A stretch of 59,984 nt of DNA from CAYJNO01 sp964371715 (lineage in GTDB: Bacteria > Bacillota_I > Bacilli_A > Erysipelotrichales > Erysipelotrichaceae), in NCBI GenBank assembly GCA_964371715.1, contig CAYJNO010000011.1, positions 1 through 59,984 on the forward strand, given 5' to 3'. Below, one piece after another: positions 8,734-17,374 of the stretch. Below the pieces are notes generated by a model. That model saw nothing but the letters and a program-made list of their open reading frames with translations, was not told the origin of the DNA and did no database searches. A program made the translations under genes and the position numbers. Each line of letters opens with the position of its first letter. The stretch's first letter is position 1.

Positions 8734-10287
8734 CTATCCAAGTTTTTTCACAAGTAAGCTAACACTTTCTTTATTCATAAATTCATTGATAGTTGGCTTA
8801 AATACCATATATTCACTTAAATTACCGTCTATATTACTATCAAAACTTATAGCTTCAACTTTTGGTAAAGATTGTAATGTCCATTTCCAATATAATTTTT
8901 TTAATAATACTCTTTTTTCAAAACTTACATTATCCATATAGAAGTCTGGTATTTCAAATCCTTTTCCAAATGGTCTTAAATCATCAAGTGTTTTTATATT
9001 ATCAATAGTTAAATCATCTAGAGTAAGCCTAATGACTTCTTCTACCTTTTCAATTTTAGCTATTGGAGTATTTCTAGCATACTCTTTTAATATTTTTAAG
9101 CTATCAGTACTTATAGTTAAGCCCACAGCTGCACTATGACCTCCAAATTTTATAAATAAATCATTTTTTACATTTAAATATTCATATAAATTAATACCAT
9201 CAATTGAACGTCCACTGCCTTTATATTCATTATTATTTTTAGATAGTACTAATGAAGGTTTATGATATTTATTAGTAATAGCAGCAGCAGCTAAACCGCA
9301 TAATCCTTCATGAAAATCATCGGCTTCTACAATAATGATGTTTGAAGAATCATCAACTAAACTTAATGCTTTCTCACTCATTTCTTTTACCAAATCTTTT
9401 CTTTTTAAATCTAAATTAATTAATTGTTCTTTAAAGTTTTCAATTTTACCAATATTATTATCATCCATTAAAAAGAACGTAACTAAATTATTGGCATTTC
9501 CAATATTTTCTAAGCGCCCTACACTATTTATTTTAGGTATTAAATCATATGATAGGGTTTCTTCATTGATTTTTGTACTTTTCAAAAATGTTTGTATCGT
9601 CAAAAACTTCTTAGTATTTAATAATTTTATACCATTTCTTACTATTTTACGATTTGCACCCCATAATATCATCATATCCCCTATTGTTGCGATAGCTGCG
9701 AAAACACATAATTTATCTTCATTTAAAAATTTACGACTTAATTCATATGCAACACCTGCACCACAAAGATTATGAAAATAATTATCCATTAATGAAGGAT
9801 GCACTAAGCAATGACAGTCTAAGTCATCTTCTATAAGATGATGATCTGTTACTATTACATCAATATTTAATTCTTTTGCTAAAGCTAAGGCACCATAAGC
9901 TTTTACCCCATTATCAACCGTAATTATGAGTTTATATCCTTTTTCATGTGCCTTTATTACAATTTCTTTAGTCAGTCCATAGCCATCAGTAAATCTATTT
10001 GGAATATAATATCCATTTTCAATATTTAAATGATTTAATAAGTATTTCATGATAGTAGTAGCCATGATACCATCACAATCATAATCACCAGCAATAAAAA
10101 CTTTCTCATTGTTCTCTTTCGCTTTAATGATTCTCTCTTTTGCTTTATCAAGACATGGTGCTTTATTTTCTATTAAAGTTTCACTAAAATCTCCTAGTTC
10201 ATCTAATTTTTCTTGATCTAATGATTTAAATGCTAATATTTTATCTTTAAGATTCATATTTTGAAACTCATGTATTTTATAATTCAT
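8734..10287 (-). CDS. recJ: Single-stranded-DNA-specific 5'-3' exonuclease RecJ
   Basis: A 517-aa DHH/DHHA1 phosphoesterase. Motifs in order: GDYDCDG (metal-binding Asp residues), VTDHHLI (the DHH motif), GAGVAYELSRKF and, in DHHA1, KFGGHSAAVGLTI. It degrades single-stranded DNA 5'-3' in recombination and mismatch repair. Much shorter than B. subtilis RecJ (about 786 aa): the long C-terminal region is absent, and the protein ends soon after a short OB-like segment. First gene of the recJ-apt-relA series. Confidence 0.93.
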   Translation of the reverse strand: MNYKIHEFQNMNLKDKILAFKSLDQEKLDELGDFSETLIENKAPCLDKAKERIIKAKENNEKVFIAGDYDCDGIMATTIMKYLLNHLNIENGYYIPNRFTDGYGLTKEIVIKAHEKGYKLIITVDNGVKAYGALALAKELNIDVIVTDHHLIEDDLDCHCLVHPSLMDNYFHNLCGAGVAYELSRKFLNEDKLCVFAAIATIGDMMILWGANRKIVRNGIKLLNTKKFLTIQTFLKSTKINEETLSYDLIPKINSVGRLENIGNANNLVTFFLMDDNNIGKIENFKEQLINLDLKRKDLVKEMSEKALSLVDDSSNIIIVEADDFHEGLCGLAAAAITNKYHKPSLVLSKNNNEYKGSGRSIDGINLYEYLNVKNDLFIKFGGHSAAVGLTISTDSLKILKEYARNTPIAKIEKVEEVIRLTLDDLTIDNIKTLDDLRPFGKGFEIPDFYMDNVSFEKRVLLKKLYWKWTLQSLPKVEAISFDSNIDGNLSEYMVFKPTINEFMNKESVSLLVKKLG

Positions 10288-10334
10288 AATTACCTTTTTC
10301 TATAATATAATCATTAATTTTCATATATATTTTA

Positions 10335-11228
10335 TCAAACTTTTTTATTTTGTTTACGCAATTTTTTTATTTCGTGTCTTGAGTTCCAATTACCATGAAT
10401 ACTATGGACACTACTAATACTAATAAATGCATTTTCATCAACTGATTTTACATGATTTAGTAATTCCATAAGTTCACTACTTTCAATTGCTATTTGAATT
10501 TCATATCCTTCTTTTTTAGTATACCCACCAATAACTGGATATAATGATACACCTCTTTTTAAATCATTCATAATGAAATCTGAAATTTCACTATATTTAC
10601 TTGATAAAATACACACTCTTTTTTTCTGATTAAAAGAATCCGTAAAATGATTTATTGCTACTCCATTTAAGTAGGTACCAATAACACTTAATATTACAAT
10701 ATCAATATCATAAACAAATATAGCAGATAGAGAAACAATACAACCTACAATTGAAACTGCAAGACCAATTGGCATTCCAATATATTTATTTGTTATTTTG
10801 GCAATTACATCTAATCCACCTGATGATGAATTCGCATTAAATAGAATTGTTTGTGCTCCTGAAAAGATTAGTATAAAAGCAACTAAATCTAACCATCTAT
10901 CATTCAATATAGCTGAAGGATTTGGAAATAATATTTCAAAAACAAATAATAGTAATGGCACTAATAATGAAGCATATATTGTTTTAATCGCAAAGTCTTT
11001 ACCGACAAAAACATAAGATATAAATACTAATATTGTATTTATACAAAGTGAAGTTAGTGCAATATTAAAACCTAGTAGCTCATTTAATATCATTGATATA
11101 CCTGTAACACTCCCAATAATAATATTAGCTGGTATCATAAAGAAATAAACCGCAATTGTTGTTATTACTAAAGCAATTGTGATTAATAAATATTTTGTAA
11201 TTTTGTTATATAGATTAGTATGTTTCAT
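10335..11228 (-). CDS. YitT-family membrane protein with DUF2179 domain
   Basis: About 297 aa. Five to six TM helices fill residues 1-205 (membrane signature AGAQTILFNANSSSGGLDVI in this family's usual place), followed by a cytosolic DUF2179 domain with RGVSLYPVIGGYT. Widespread in Bacillota with several paralogues per genome; function unknown. The start ATG 11228 is chosen over GTG 11246 because GCGAGG lies between them at good spacing. Confidence 0.85.
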   Translation of the reverse strand: MKHTNLYNKITKYLLITIALVITTIAVYFFMIPANIIIGSVTGISMILNELLGFNIALTSLCINTILVFISYVFVGKDFAIKTIYASLLVPLLLFVFEILFPNPSAILNDRWLDLVAFILIFSGAQTILFNANSSSGGLDVIAKITNKYIGMPIGLAVSIVGCIVSLSAIFVYDIDIVILSVIGTYLNGVAINHFTDSFNQKKRVCILSSKYSEISDFIMNDLKRGVSLYPVIGGYTKKEGYEIQIAIESSELMELLNHVKSVDENAFISISSVHSIHGNWNSRHEIKKLRKQNKKV

Positions 11229-11284
11229 AATGGACCTCGCTAACACTAATCTATTTTAAATCATTAAGTATCAAAAGTACATAT

Positions 11285-11317
11285 AAAAAAGTGATTTATC
11301 AAATGATAAATCACTTT
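11285..11317 (-). terminator. Terminator of the rnf operon
   Basis: A perfect 13-bp stem (AAAGTGATTTATC / GATAAATCACTTT) with a 4-nt loop, followed by a T run on the minus strand, six bases after the rnfB stop codon. Confidence 0.88.
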
Positions 11318-11322
11318 AGATA

Positions 11323-11631
11323 TTATGCTTTTACAGCTAATGCAACACCATTTGGACTTTCTGCATTATTTAAATACTCAGCAATAGCCTGTCTTTGATC
11401 AGGTTTTGATGGTTTACAAGCACTAACATTAGTTTCTTCTCCACTTACTAATGCTTCAGCAAGACCACTACAGCCTGGGAAACCACAAGCACCACAGTTA
11501 TAACCTGGTAGCATTTCAGTTGTTGTAACAATTCTTTCATCTTCTTTTACGTATAAAACAATTGATGCAAGTCCTAAGATTCCACCTAGAATTCCTCCAA
11601 CTAATAACATCATTAATATAGCTTCTAACAT
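11323..11631 (-). CDS. rnfB: Truncated RnfB: membrane anchor plus one 4Fe-4S domain only
   Basis: 102 aa. An N-terminal TM helix (residues 4-28) is followed by the RnfB-type cluster motif, Cys46-x2-Cys49-x4-Cys54-x17-Cys72 (YNCGACGFPGC), then about 30 residues and a stop. Typical RnfB proteins continue with a ferredoxin-like domain holding two or more further 4Fe-4S clusters that accept electrons from ferredoxin; that part is missing. The stop is followed directly by the operon terminator, so this is not an assembly edge, and no cluster-rich remnant is seen downstream. Its start overlaps the stop of the preceding small ORF (TAATG), with GGAGG inside that ORF, showing translational coupling. 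Confidence 0.9.
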   Translation of the reverse strand: MLEAILMMLLVGGILGGILGLASIVLYVKEDERIVTTTEMLPGYNCGACGFPGCSGLAEALVSGEETNVSACKPSKPDQRQAIAEYLNNAESPNGVALAVKA

Positions 11632-11804
11632 TAGTTATCTACCTCCATAGTATGAACTGGGTTATTACCACAAGTTTTAATTTGGCATCCTTTACATTCA
11701 GCCTTTAATTTTTCCATTCCTTCAGGTGCTGGAGTTTTATGATTAAAGTAATATAAAGCTGCATAAATTGCTGCTAAAACACCACCAAATAATACAGCAG
11801 TCAT
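11631..11804 (-). CDS. 57-aa Cys-rich single-TM protein inside the rnf operon
   Basis: The ORF runs ATG 11804 to TAA 11631, one base after the rnfA stop, and its stop shares a base with the rnfB start. One TM helix (about residues 3-20) precedes a polar segment with Cys37-x2-Cys40-x4-Cys45 and the sequence CGNNPVH. GGAGG for rnfB lies in its last codons. The Cys spacing resembles an Fe-S or metal site, with the fourth ligand missing or supplied by a partner (or His51). I do not recognise the family; some resemblance in size and build to FeoB-associated Cys-rich membrane proteins. Coupling at both ends argues it is a real gene and probably a subunit of this Rnf complex. Confidence 0.8.
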   Translation of the reverse strand: MTAVLFGGVLAAIYAALYYFNHKTPAPEGMEKLKAECKGCQIKTCGNNPVHTMEVDN

Positions 11805-11805
11805 C

Positions 11806-12378
11806 TTAAACTAAACCTCCAAATCCAATAAATGCAAGAGCCATTAAAGCAGCTACTACTAATGATATTGGATTACCTTTAAAGAATTTTGGAACATCAG
11901 CATAATCTAAACGTTCTCTAATAGATGAGAAAATATATAATACTAATGTAAATCCAACTGATACACCTAGTGCACTAGTTAGCATTTCAACAAAATTATA
12001 GCTAGAAGAAATATTATCTAAAGCTACATATAATACCGCACAGTTAGTAGTAATTAAAGGTAAATAAATACCTAATGACTTATAAAGTGCAGGTGAGAAT
12101 TTTTTAATAATCATTTCAGTTAACTGTACAAATGATGCAATAATTAAAATGAAAGTAATTAAATCCATATACTCTAATTTTAATGGAACTAAAACATAGT
12201 AATATAATGCATATGTAAATACTGAGGCTCCCATAATAACAAATGTTACTGCAAGTCCCATCCCAATAGCAGATGATGCTTTTTTAGATACACCTAAGAA
12301 AGGACACATCCCTAAGAATTTTGTAATTACAATATTATTAATTAAAACAGCAGCAAGGAAAATTGATAAAATATCCAT
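11806..12378 (-). CDS. rnfA: RnfA, ion-translocating membrane subunit
   Basis: 190 aa, six TM helices, normal length. NNIVITKFLGMCPFLGVS near the N terminus holds the conserved Cys; RnfA and RnfE are inverted-topology homologues that in known complexes share an intramembrane Fe-S centre. Translation is coupled with rnfE through TAATG (one shared base). Confidence 0.95.
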   Translation of the reverse strand: MDILSIFLAAVLINNIVITKFLGMCPFLGVSKKASSAIGMGLAVTFVIMGASVFTYALYYYVLVPLKLEYMDLITFILIIASFVQLTEMIIKKFSPALYKSLGIYLPLITTNCAVLYVALDNISSSYNFVEMLTSALGVSVGFTLVLYIFSSIRERLDYADVPKFFKGNPISLVVAALMALAFIGFGGLV

Positions 12379-13010
12379 TATTTAACCTCCTTTTTTTCTT
12401 CACGTTCTTTTAAATAGGCAAATAATGCTGAGAACAATGCAAATGTAATAAATGCACCTGCAGGAGTTGAGAATAATCCAATTTCAAATCCTTCAGGAAT
12501 TAATCTGATATTAAAGAATACTTGTTCTGGATTTAATGGATTTGACATTGAAATCATACCCGATCCTAATACTTGTCTTGTTACAGATATTAAGATTAAG
12601 CTAAATGTATATCCAAGCCCCATTCCTAAACCATCTAATATCGATGGTAATACTGGATTTTTTGAAGCAAAAGCTTCAGCTCTACCAAGGATAATACAGT
12701 TAACAACGATTAAAGCAATAAATACCCCTAATGCATCATATAATGCTGGAACATATGCTTGGATTAACATTTCTGCAACTTTAACTAAAGATGCAATTAC
12801 TACAATATAAACAGGAATACGAATTTCTGTTGGAATATAATTTCTTAATAATGAAATTATTGTATTAGCCATAATTAATACAAAGATTACCGCAAGACCC
12901 ATCCCAACAGCATTATCTAATGATGTTGAAATTGCAAGAGCCGAACAAATACCTAAGTAAAGAACTAATACTGGATTTTCTTTAATAAAACCACTTTTAA
13001 AGTTATTCAT
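12378..13010 (-). CDS. rnfE: RnfE, ion-translocating membrane subunit
   Basis: 210 aa, six TM helices. The N-terminal region FIKENPVLVLYLGICSALA is the RnfE counterpart of the RnfA signature. It forms the membrane core with RnfA and RnfD. The rnfG stop and rnfE start overlap (TAATG), and the rnfE stop overlaps the rnfA start in the same way. Confidence 0.95.
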   Translation of the reverse strand: MNNFKSGFIKENPVLVLYLGICSALAISTSLDNAVGMGLAVIFVLIMANTIISLLRNYIPTEIRIPVYIVVIASLVKVAEMLIQAYVPALYDALGVFIALIVVNCIILGRAEAFASKNPVLPSILDGLGMGLGYTFSLILISVTRQVLGSGMISMSNPLNPEQVFFNIRLIPEGFEIGLFSTPAGAFITFALFSALFAYLKEREEKKEVK

Positions 13011-14551
13011 TATTGTGCTCCTTCACTAGCTACTAATGCAGCAGTTAAAGCTTCTTTTAATGATCTAACTGTGTTTGATGAACCAGCTACTACATCAACT
13101 GACTCAATATCAGCACTTGTAAGACCAATATAGCTTTCTAAATATTCTACTGTGTTTACTTCTGCTACATATTCAGGAGTATCACCAATAGTTTTAAATT
13201 CAACACTAGCGATTGAATTATCTTCTTTGTTAACAACAATTGTATATGTGTTATCACCAACGAAGCCATATGTTGTAATTTCATATGTTCTAGTAGTATC
13301 ATCTTCACTTACAAGACCTGTTTCATCATTTGAAGTATCATTGATACCAATGATAGCAGCTGTAACTGCATCTTTTACAGAATTAGATGATAATGTAGAA
13401 CCCGATGCTACATCAACTTCATTTAATGTATTAATATTTTTACCAACAAAGTTAGCTAAATATTCTTCATTATTTACAGCTTCAACAAACTCTGGTGTAT
13501 CTTCTGCTGTTACATAACTTACACTTGCAACTGTATTATCTGTAGTATTAACAACAACTTCAATTACATTGCCTTCATACATACCTTCTACTGTTACATT
13601 ATATGTTTTTGATGAATCATCTTCAGATGTTAATTCAATATTTGAAACACTACTTGGTACTTCAACTTCTAAATCTTTTAATGCAGCCTTAGCTGAATCA
13701 ATAACAGTATTAGAAGATAAAGTTGACCCTGATACTACATCGATTGAACCAACTGTTTCGATATCTACACCAACAAATTTACTTAAATATTCTTCATTAT
13801 TAACAGCTTCAACAAATTCTGGTGTATCTTCAACTTTAGTGTAAGTAATACTAACAATTGTTTTCGTATTAGTATCTACTAATACTTCAAAAGTATTTCC
13901 TTCATACATACCTTCAGCCTTAACTGAGTATGTATTAATTCCATCAGTAGATGATACTAATTCGATTTCAGAAACTGATGTTTTTTCAATTTCTTCTTCA
14001 TTGTTATCATCTGGTGTTTCAACAGTTCCACTAACTCCTGCATTTGTATTATGAATACTTAATGCAGCATCTAAGCCTTTAATAATTGCTGTACTTGATA
14101 CAGTTGCACCAGTGATTGTATCAAATGTTCCATTAGATGGCTTACCAACAATACTATTAACAAAGTTATCTTTTTCAATAGCATCACCAATACCACTTGT
14201 TTCTAGTGAACTTAAGATTGTATATCCTACAATAGAGTTATTAGCATCAACACCAATCATAAAGACGATGTCTCCACCATATCCTCCAACACTCATTTTA
14301 TATGCATATCCACCATCACTCGTTGAGAAAATTGATTGGACAATACCTGATTCATCTTCAAATTCCACCGGTGAAAAATCAGCACCTGGGAATATAATTT
14401 CTAAATTTGCTTTTTCTGCAGCTAATGCATGTTCTTCAATTATTGGAGCGGTAATACCATTAACTAATGCTAATACACCTCCACTAACTCCACTAACAAT
14501 AGCTAAGAAAATTACTAGTTTTACAATTTTATTTTCTAAAAATTTCTTCAT
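13010..14551 (-). CDS. rnfG: Extended RnfG with four FMN-binding-like modules
   Basis: 513 aa, against about 200 for ordinary RnfG. An N-terminal TM helix (11-33) anchors an extracytoplasmic region. Module 1 has the canonical covalent-flavin motif DTITGAT (Thr150). An acidic linker (about 178-190) leads to three more FMN_bind-like modules, with DVVSGST (Thr277), DVASGST (Thr386) and DVVAGSS (Ser492). Modules 2 and 3 are near duplicates 109 residues apart. Family knowledge: ApbE links FMN to the Thr of D-x-x-S/T-G-A-T. The A-to-S change in modules 2 and 3, and the missing Thr in module 4, leave their flavinylation open. The apbE gene is in the same cluster. Confidence 0.92.
   Translation of the reverse strand: MKKFLENKIVKLVIFLAIVSGVSGGVLALVNGITAPIIEEHALAAEKANLEIIFPGADFSPVEFEDESGIVQSIFSTSDGGYAYKMSVGGYGGDIVFMIGVDANNSIVGYTILSSLETSGIGDAIEKDNFVNSIVGKPSNGTFDTITGATVSSTAIIKGLDAALSIHNTNAGVSGTVETPDDNNEEEIEKTSVSEIELVSSTDGINTYSVKAEGMYEGNTFEVLVDTNTKTIVSITYTKVEDTPEFVEAVNNEEYLSKFVGVDIETVGSIDVVSGSTLSSNTVIDSAKAALKDLEVEVPSSVSNIELTSEDDSSKTYNVTVEGMYEGNVIEVVVNTTDNTVASVSYVTAEDTPEFVEAVNNEEYLANFVGKNINTLNEVDVASGSTLSSNSVKDAVTAAIIGINDTSNDETGLVSEDDTTRTYEITTYGFVGDNTYTIVVNKEDNSIASVEFKTIGDTPEYVAEVNTVEYLESYIGLTSADIESVDVVAGSSNTVRSLKEALTAALVASEGAQ
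13355..13939 (-). repeat. Internal duplication within rnfG (modules 2 and 3)
   Basis: Two copies of about 260 nt with a 327-nt (109-codon) period. Both encode EGMYEGN, EDTPEFVEAVNNEEYL and SGSTLSSN; stretches of the DNA differ at only a few bases. This points to a fairly recent in-frame duplication or to strong conservation of both modules. Confidence 0.85.
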
Positions 14552-14566
14552 AATTACTCCTATCTA

Positions 14567-15979
14567 TTACTTAGCAACTACAGCTTTGATTGCTGAAACA
14601 ATACTTTTTGATGTAACTGTAGCAGATGCGACAGTATCAATTTCAACATTTGCATCACTATAATCAACATCAACCAAATGTTTTAAATAATATGGACTTA
14701 ATGTTAAATCACCAATACCTGGAGTATCTACAAACTCTTTAAAGCTTACAGATTTTACATTTGCTCCATCATATTCAACTAAAATTGTGTTATCTCCTAC
14801 AAATCCTTTTGTTGTAACAGTATATACATCACCATCTTGTTGCACAATTGTTGCATTATTACTTGAGAAATCATCACTTAATTTTACAACTGGTCCTGTT
14901 AGATATTGATTTGGATCTTCTTTTGCAACTAAAGTTGTACCTACTGCATAAGTAATTCCCATACCAATAACAAAAATTGTAACTATTGAAATAATATTTT
15001 TTGTATTTCTAAAGATTTGTTGACCTTCTAATAGACGATCGATAACTGGAGTCATCATATTCATTAATAAGATAGAGAATAACACACCTTCTGGTAAGTT
15101 ACCTTGAATTCTAATTAATAATGTTAAAAACGCTGCACCTAAAGCAAATATAATTCTACCAGCAACAGTAGTTGGATTTGTTACAGGGTCAGTTAACATA
15201 AAGAATGCCCCAAACATTGCTCCACCTGTTAATACGTGAAATAATGGATAATAAATACCTAATCCATGATACATACCTATAGCTAATGCGCCTAAGAATA
15301 TAGTACCTAAGTAAACTAATGGTATTCTAAAGTCAATTGCATTTCTAGCAATTAAATAGATACCAGCAATTAAAATAACTAATCCACTTGTTTCACCAAT
15401 TGCACCTGGATATAATCCAATAAACATATTTGACATTCCACCAAATAGTTCAATAAATGAATCAAACGTAGTTGCATCAGCAACCCAACCAAGACCAGCC
15501 ATACTAGATGTAGGTGTTGCACTTGTTACAACATCAACACTAACACTAGCCATAAATGAAGAAGCCATTACAGCTCTACCTACAGCAGCTGGATTAAAGA
15601 TATTATTACCAAAACCACCAAATACAAGTTTACCAAAAGCAATTGCCATAAATGTACAAATTACTATTGCATAAATACTGATATTAGTTGGTGAGATTAA
15701 CACTAAAATTAAAGATGGAATCCATGGAAAAGAAGTTGAAATAAAATCACCAATTCTTTTTCTCATAAATCCTGCAAATAAAGCTTCAGTTATAAATGCA
15801 GTTAATAATGAAGCAATTGTTAAGTAAACAATGTTCAATACATTGTTCATGCTTACTGTATATGCATAATATAAACTAAATGCATAAACGAATAATAGAG
15901 CAATTGTTACATCTAACATTATTCTTTGCGTTTTATCAGCACTACGATAGTTTGGTGCTGGTTTAAATATAAATTTCAT
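14567..15979 (-). CDS. rnfD: RnfD with C-terminal FMN-binding-like domain fusion
   Basis: About 470 aa, against about 310-350 for usual RnfD. The membrane part (to about residue 350) has FGGFGNNIFNPAAVGRA and the flavin-attachment region DVVTSATP near 150-157 (T-S-A-T where S/T-G-A-T is usual). The extra 105 or so residues after the last TM helix look like an FMN_bind domain: KGFVGDNTILVEYDG, FVDTPGIGD and, at the end, DTVASATVTS. Its motif A-S-A-T shows the same G-to-S change as the membrane site. The start is ATG 15979 rather than TTG 15982. Confident as RnfD; the fused domain is confident by similarity to modules of the neighbouring RnfG. Confidence 0.9.
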   Translation of the reverse strand: MKFIFKPAPNYRSADKTQRIMLDVTIALLFVYAFSLYYAYTVSMNNVLNIVYLTIASLLTAFITEALFAGFMRKRIGDFISTSFPWIPSLILVLISPTNISIYAIVICTFMAIAFGKLVFGGFGNNIFNPAAVGRAVMASSFMASVSVDVVTSATPTSSMAGLGWVADATTFDSFIELFGGMSNMFIGLYPGAIGETSGLVILIAGIYLIARNAIDFRIPLVYLGTIFLGALAIGMYHGLGIYYPLFHVLTGGAMFGAFFMLTDPVTNPTTVAGRIIFALGAAFLTLLIRIQGNLPEGVLFSILLMNMMTPVIDRLLEGQQIFRNTKNIISIVTIFVIGMGITYAVGTTLVAKEDPNQYLTGPVVKLSDDFSSNNATIVQQDGDVYTVTTKGFVGDNTILVEYDGANVKSVSFKEFVDTPGIGDLTLSPYYLKHLVDVDYSDANVEIDTVASATVTSKSIVSAIKAVVAK

Positions 15980-15989
15980 CAATAACTAC

Positions 15990-17276
15990 CTACTTCTTTC
16001 TTAGAGCCATCATTCTTTTAGCTCTTCTAATGCCTTCAGTAACAGCAATTTTTGAAGGACAGACATAAGTACATAAACCACACTCGATACAGTTATTGTA
16101 ATTTAACTTTTCAAGTCTTGTTGTATTCTTAGTTCTTTCTGCCTCATTAATATGTAAAGGTTGTAAGCCAACAGGACAATTTTCAAGACATGCTCCACAT
16201 CTTAAACATCCCATTTCTTTAACTTCTTTATACTTTAAAATTGTTAATGCAGAATCTGCTTGAGCAATAACAACTTTATCAGTAGTCATAGCTTTACCCA
16301 TCATAGGTCCACCAGCAATTAATTGAATTTCTTCAGCAGTAAATCCACCACATAATTCGATTAATTCACTTGATGGTGTTCCAATAGGACAATGAACATT
16401 AGATGGATTTTTAATACCATCACCACTAACTGTAACAACTTTTGCAGTTGTTGGGATACCAGTTAACATAGTTTTTCCAAGATTAATTGCAGTTGTAATG
16501 TTACTTACAACAACACCAATTTCAATTGGAATATTTTTATATCTTTTCTTTGTTAATTCATAGATTAATACTCTTTCCCATCCCATAGGGTATGCATCTT
16601 GTACTCCTACTATTTTAACTTTTGATTCATCAGCAAATGTTTCATTTAATTTAGCAATTAAACTAGTTTTAGTCTTCTTAATTGCAATGATACATTTTTT
16701 TGCTTCGCTTACTTTCAATAGTGCTAATACACCATCTTTTAAAGCATCTGCATATTCTTTTGACCCTACATAATCTACAGTGATATATGGTTCACATTCA
16801 ACTCCATTAATTACTAATGTATCAATTTTAGTTGAATCTTCATATTTAATATATGTAGGGAATGCTGCTCCACCTTGGCCAACAAAACCTTTTCTTTTTA
16901 CGAAATCAATAATTTCTTCTTTTGTAGTATCTTTATAATTAATGCCTTCGTATTTTTCTTCTTCATATTTAAAATCGTTTTCAATTACTAAATGATCAGC
17001 AATAGTTAAGCTACTATGCATTCTCTTTTCAATCCCTTTAACAACACCTGAACATGAAGCAAAAAACGGAACAAAAAAATGATCTAAACGTTGTGCTACT
17101 AACGTTCCAACCTTTACATGATCTCCCTCTTTCACTAATAATTCGGCAGCTTTACCGCCATGTGTTAATGGTATATATATCAATTCTGACTTAAAATAAG
17201 ATATAGTTTCTTTATGGTCTGTTAATTCTTTATGACCATTAATTCGTTTTTTCATACTTCCAATAAAAAGCGACAC
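15990..17276 (-). CDS. rnfC: RnfC, NADH-binding flavin/Fe-S subunit
   Basis: 428 aa. An N-terminal barrel-sandwich region (IPLTHGGKAAELLVKEGDHV) is followed by the NADH/FMN domain (GQGGAAFPTYIKY) and two 4Fe-4S motifs near the C terminus, CLRCGACLENCP and CIECGLCTYVCP. It is the peripheral cytosolic subunit that exchanges electrons with NAD(H). It starts at GTG 17276, with AAGGAAGGTG upstream. First gene of the operon. Confidence 0.96.
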   Translation of the reverse strand: MSLFIGSMKKRINGHKELTDHKETISYFKSELIYIPLTHGGKAAELLVKEGDHVKVGTLVAQRLDHFFVPFFASCSGVVKGIEKRMHSSLTIADHLVIENDFKYEEEKYEGINYKDTTKEEIIDFVKRKGFVGQGGAAFPTYIKYEDSTKIDTLVINGVECEPYITVDYVGSKEYADALKDGVLALLKVSEAKKCIIAIKKTKTSLIAKLNETFADESKVKIVGVQDAYPMGWERVLIYELTKKRYKNIPIEIGVVVSNITTAINLGKTMLTGIPTTAKVVTVSGDGIKNPSNVHCPIGTPSSELIELCGGFTAEEIQLIAGGPMMGKAMTTDKVVIAQADSALTILKYKEVKEMGCLRCGACLENCPVGLQPLHINEAERTKNTTRLEKLNYNNCIECGLCTYVCPSKIAVTEGIRRAKRMMALRKK

Positions 17277-17303
17277 AAAAACACCTTCCTTTCAACATTA
17301 GTA

Positions 17304-17356
17304 ATTATATCACAAATACATAAAATATATTAATGAAATTAACATTATGTTATAAT
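17304..17356. promoter_or_regulatory. Divergent promoters for the rnf operon and apbE
   Basis: Minus strand: extended -10 TGATATAAT (TATAAT at 17304-17309) facing rnfC. Plus strand: extended -10 TGTTATAAT (TATAAT at 17351-17356) facing apbE. Both lack a good -35. With only about 40 bp between them, shared regulation is plausible. Confidence 0.6.
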
Positions 17357-17374
17357 GTCGAAAGGAGAATACAA

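Noticed and set aside
13152..14663. Several plus-strand ORFs of 90-180 codons opposite rnfG/rnfD
   Set aside because: They are Ser/Thr-rich shadows of the repetitive flavin-binding modules, without ribosome sites.
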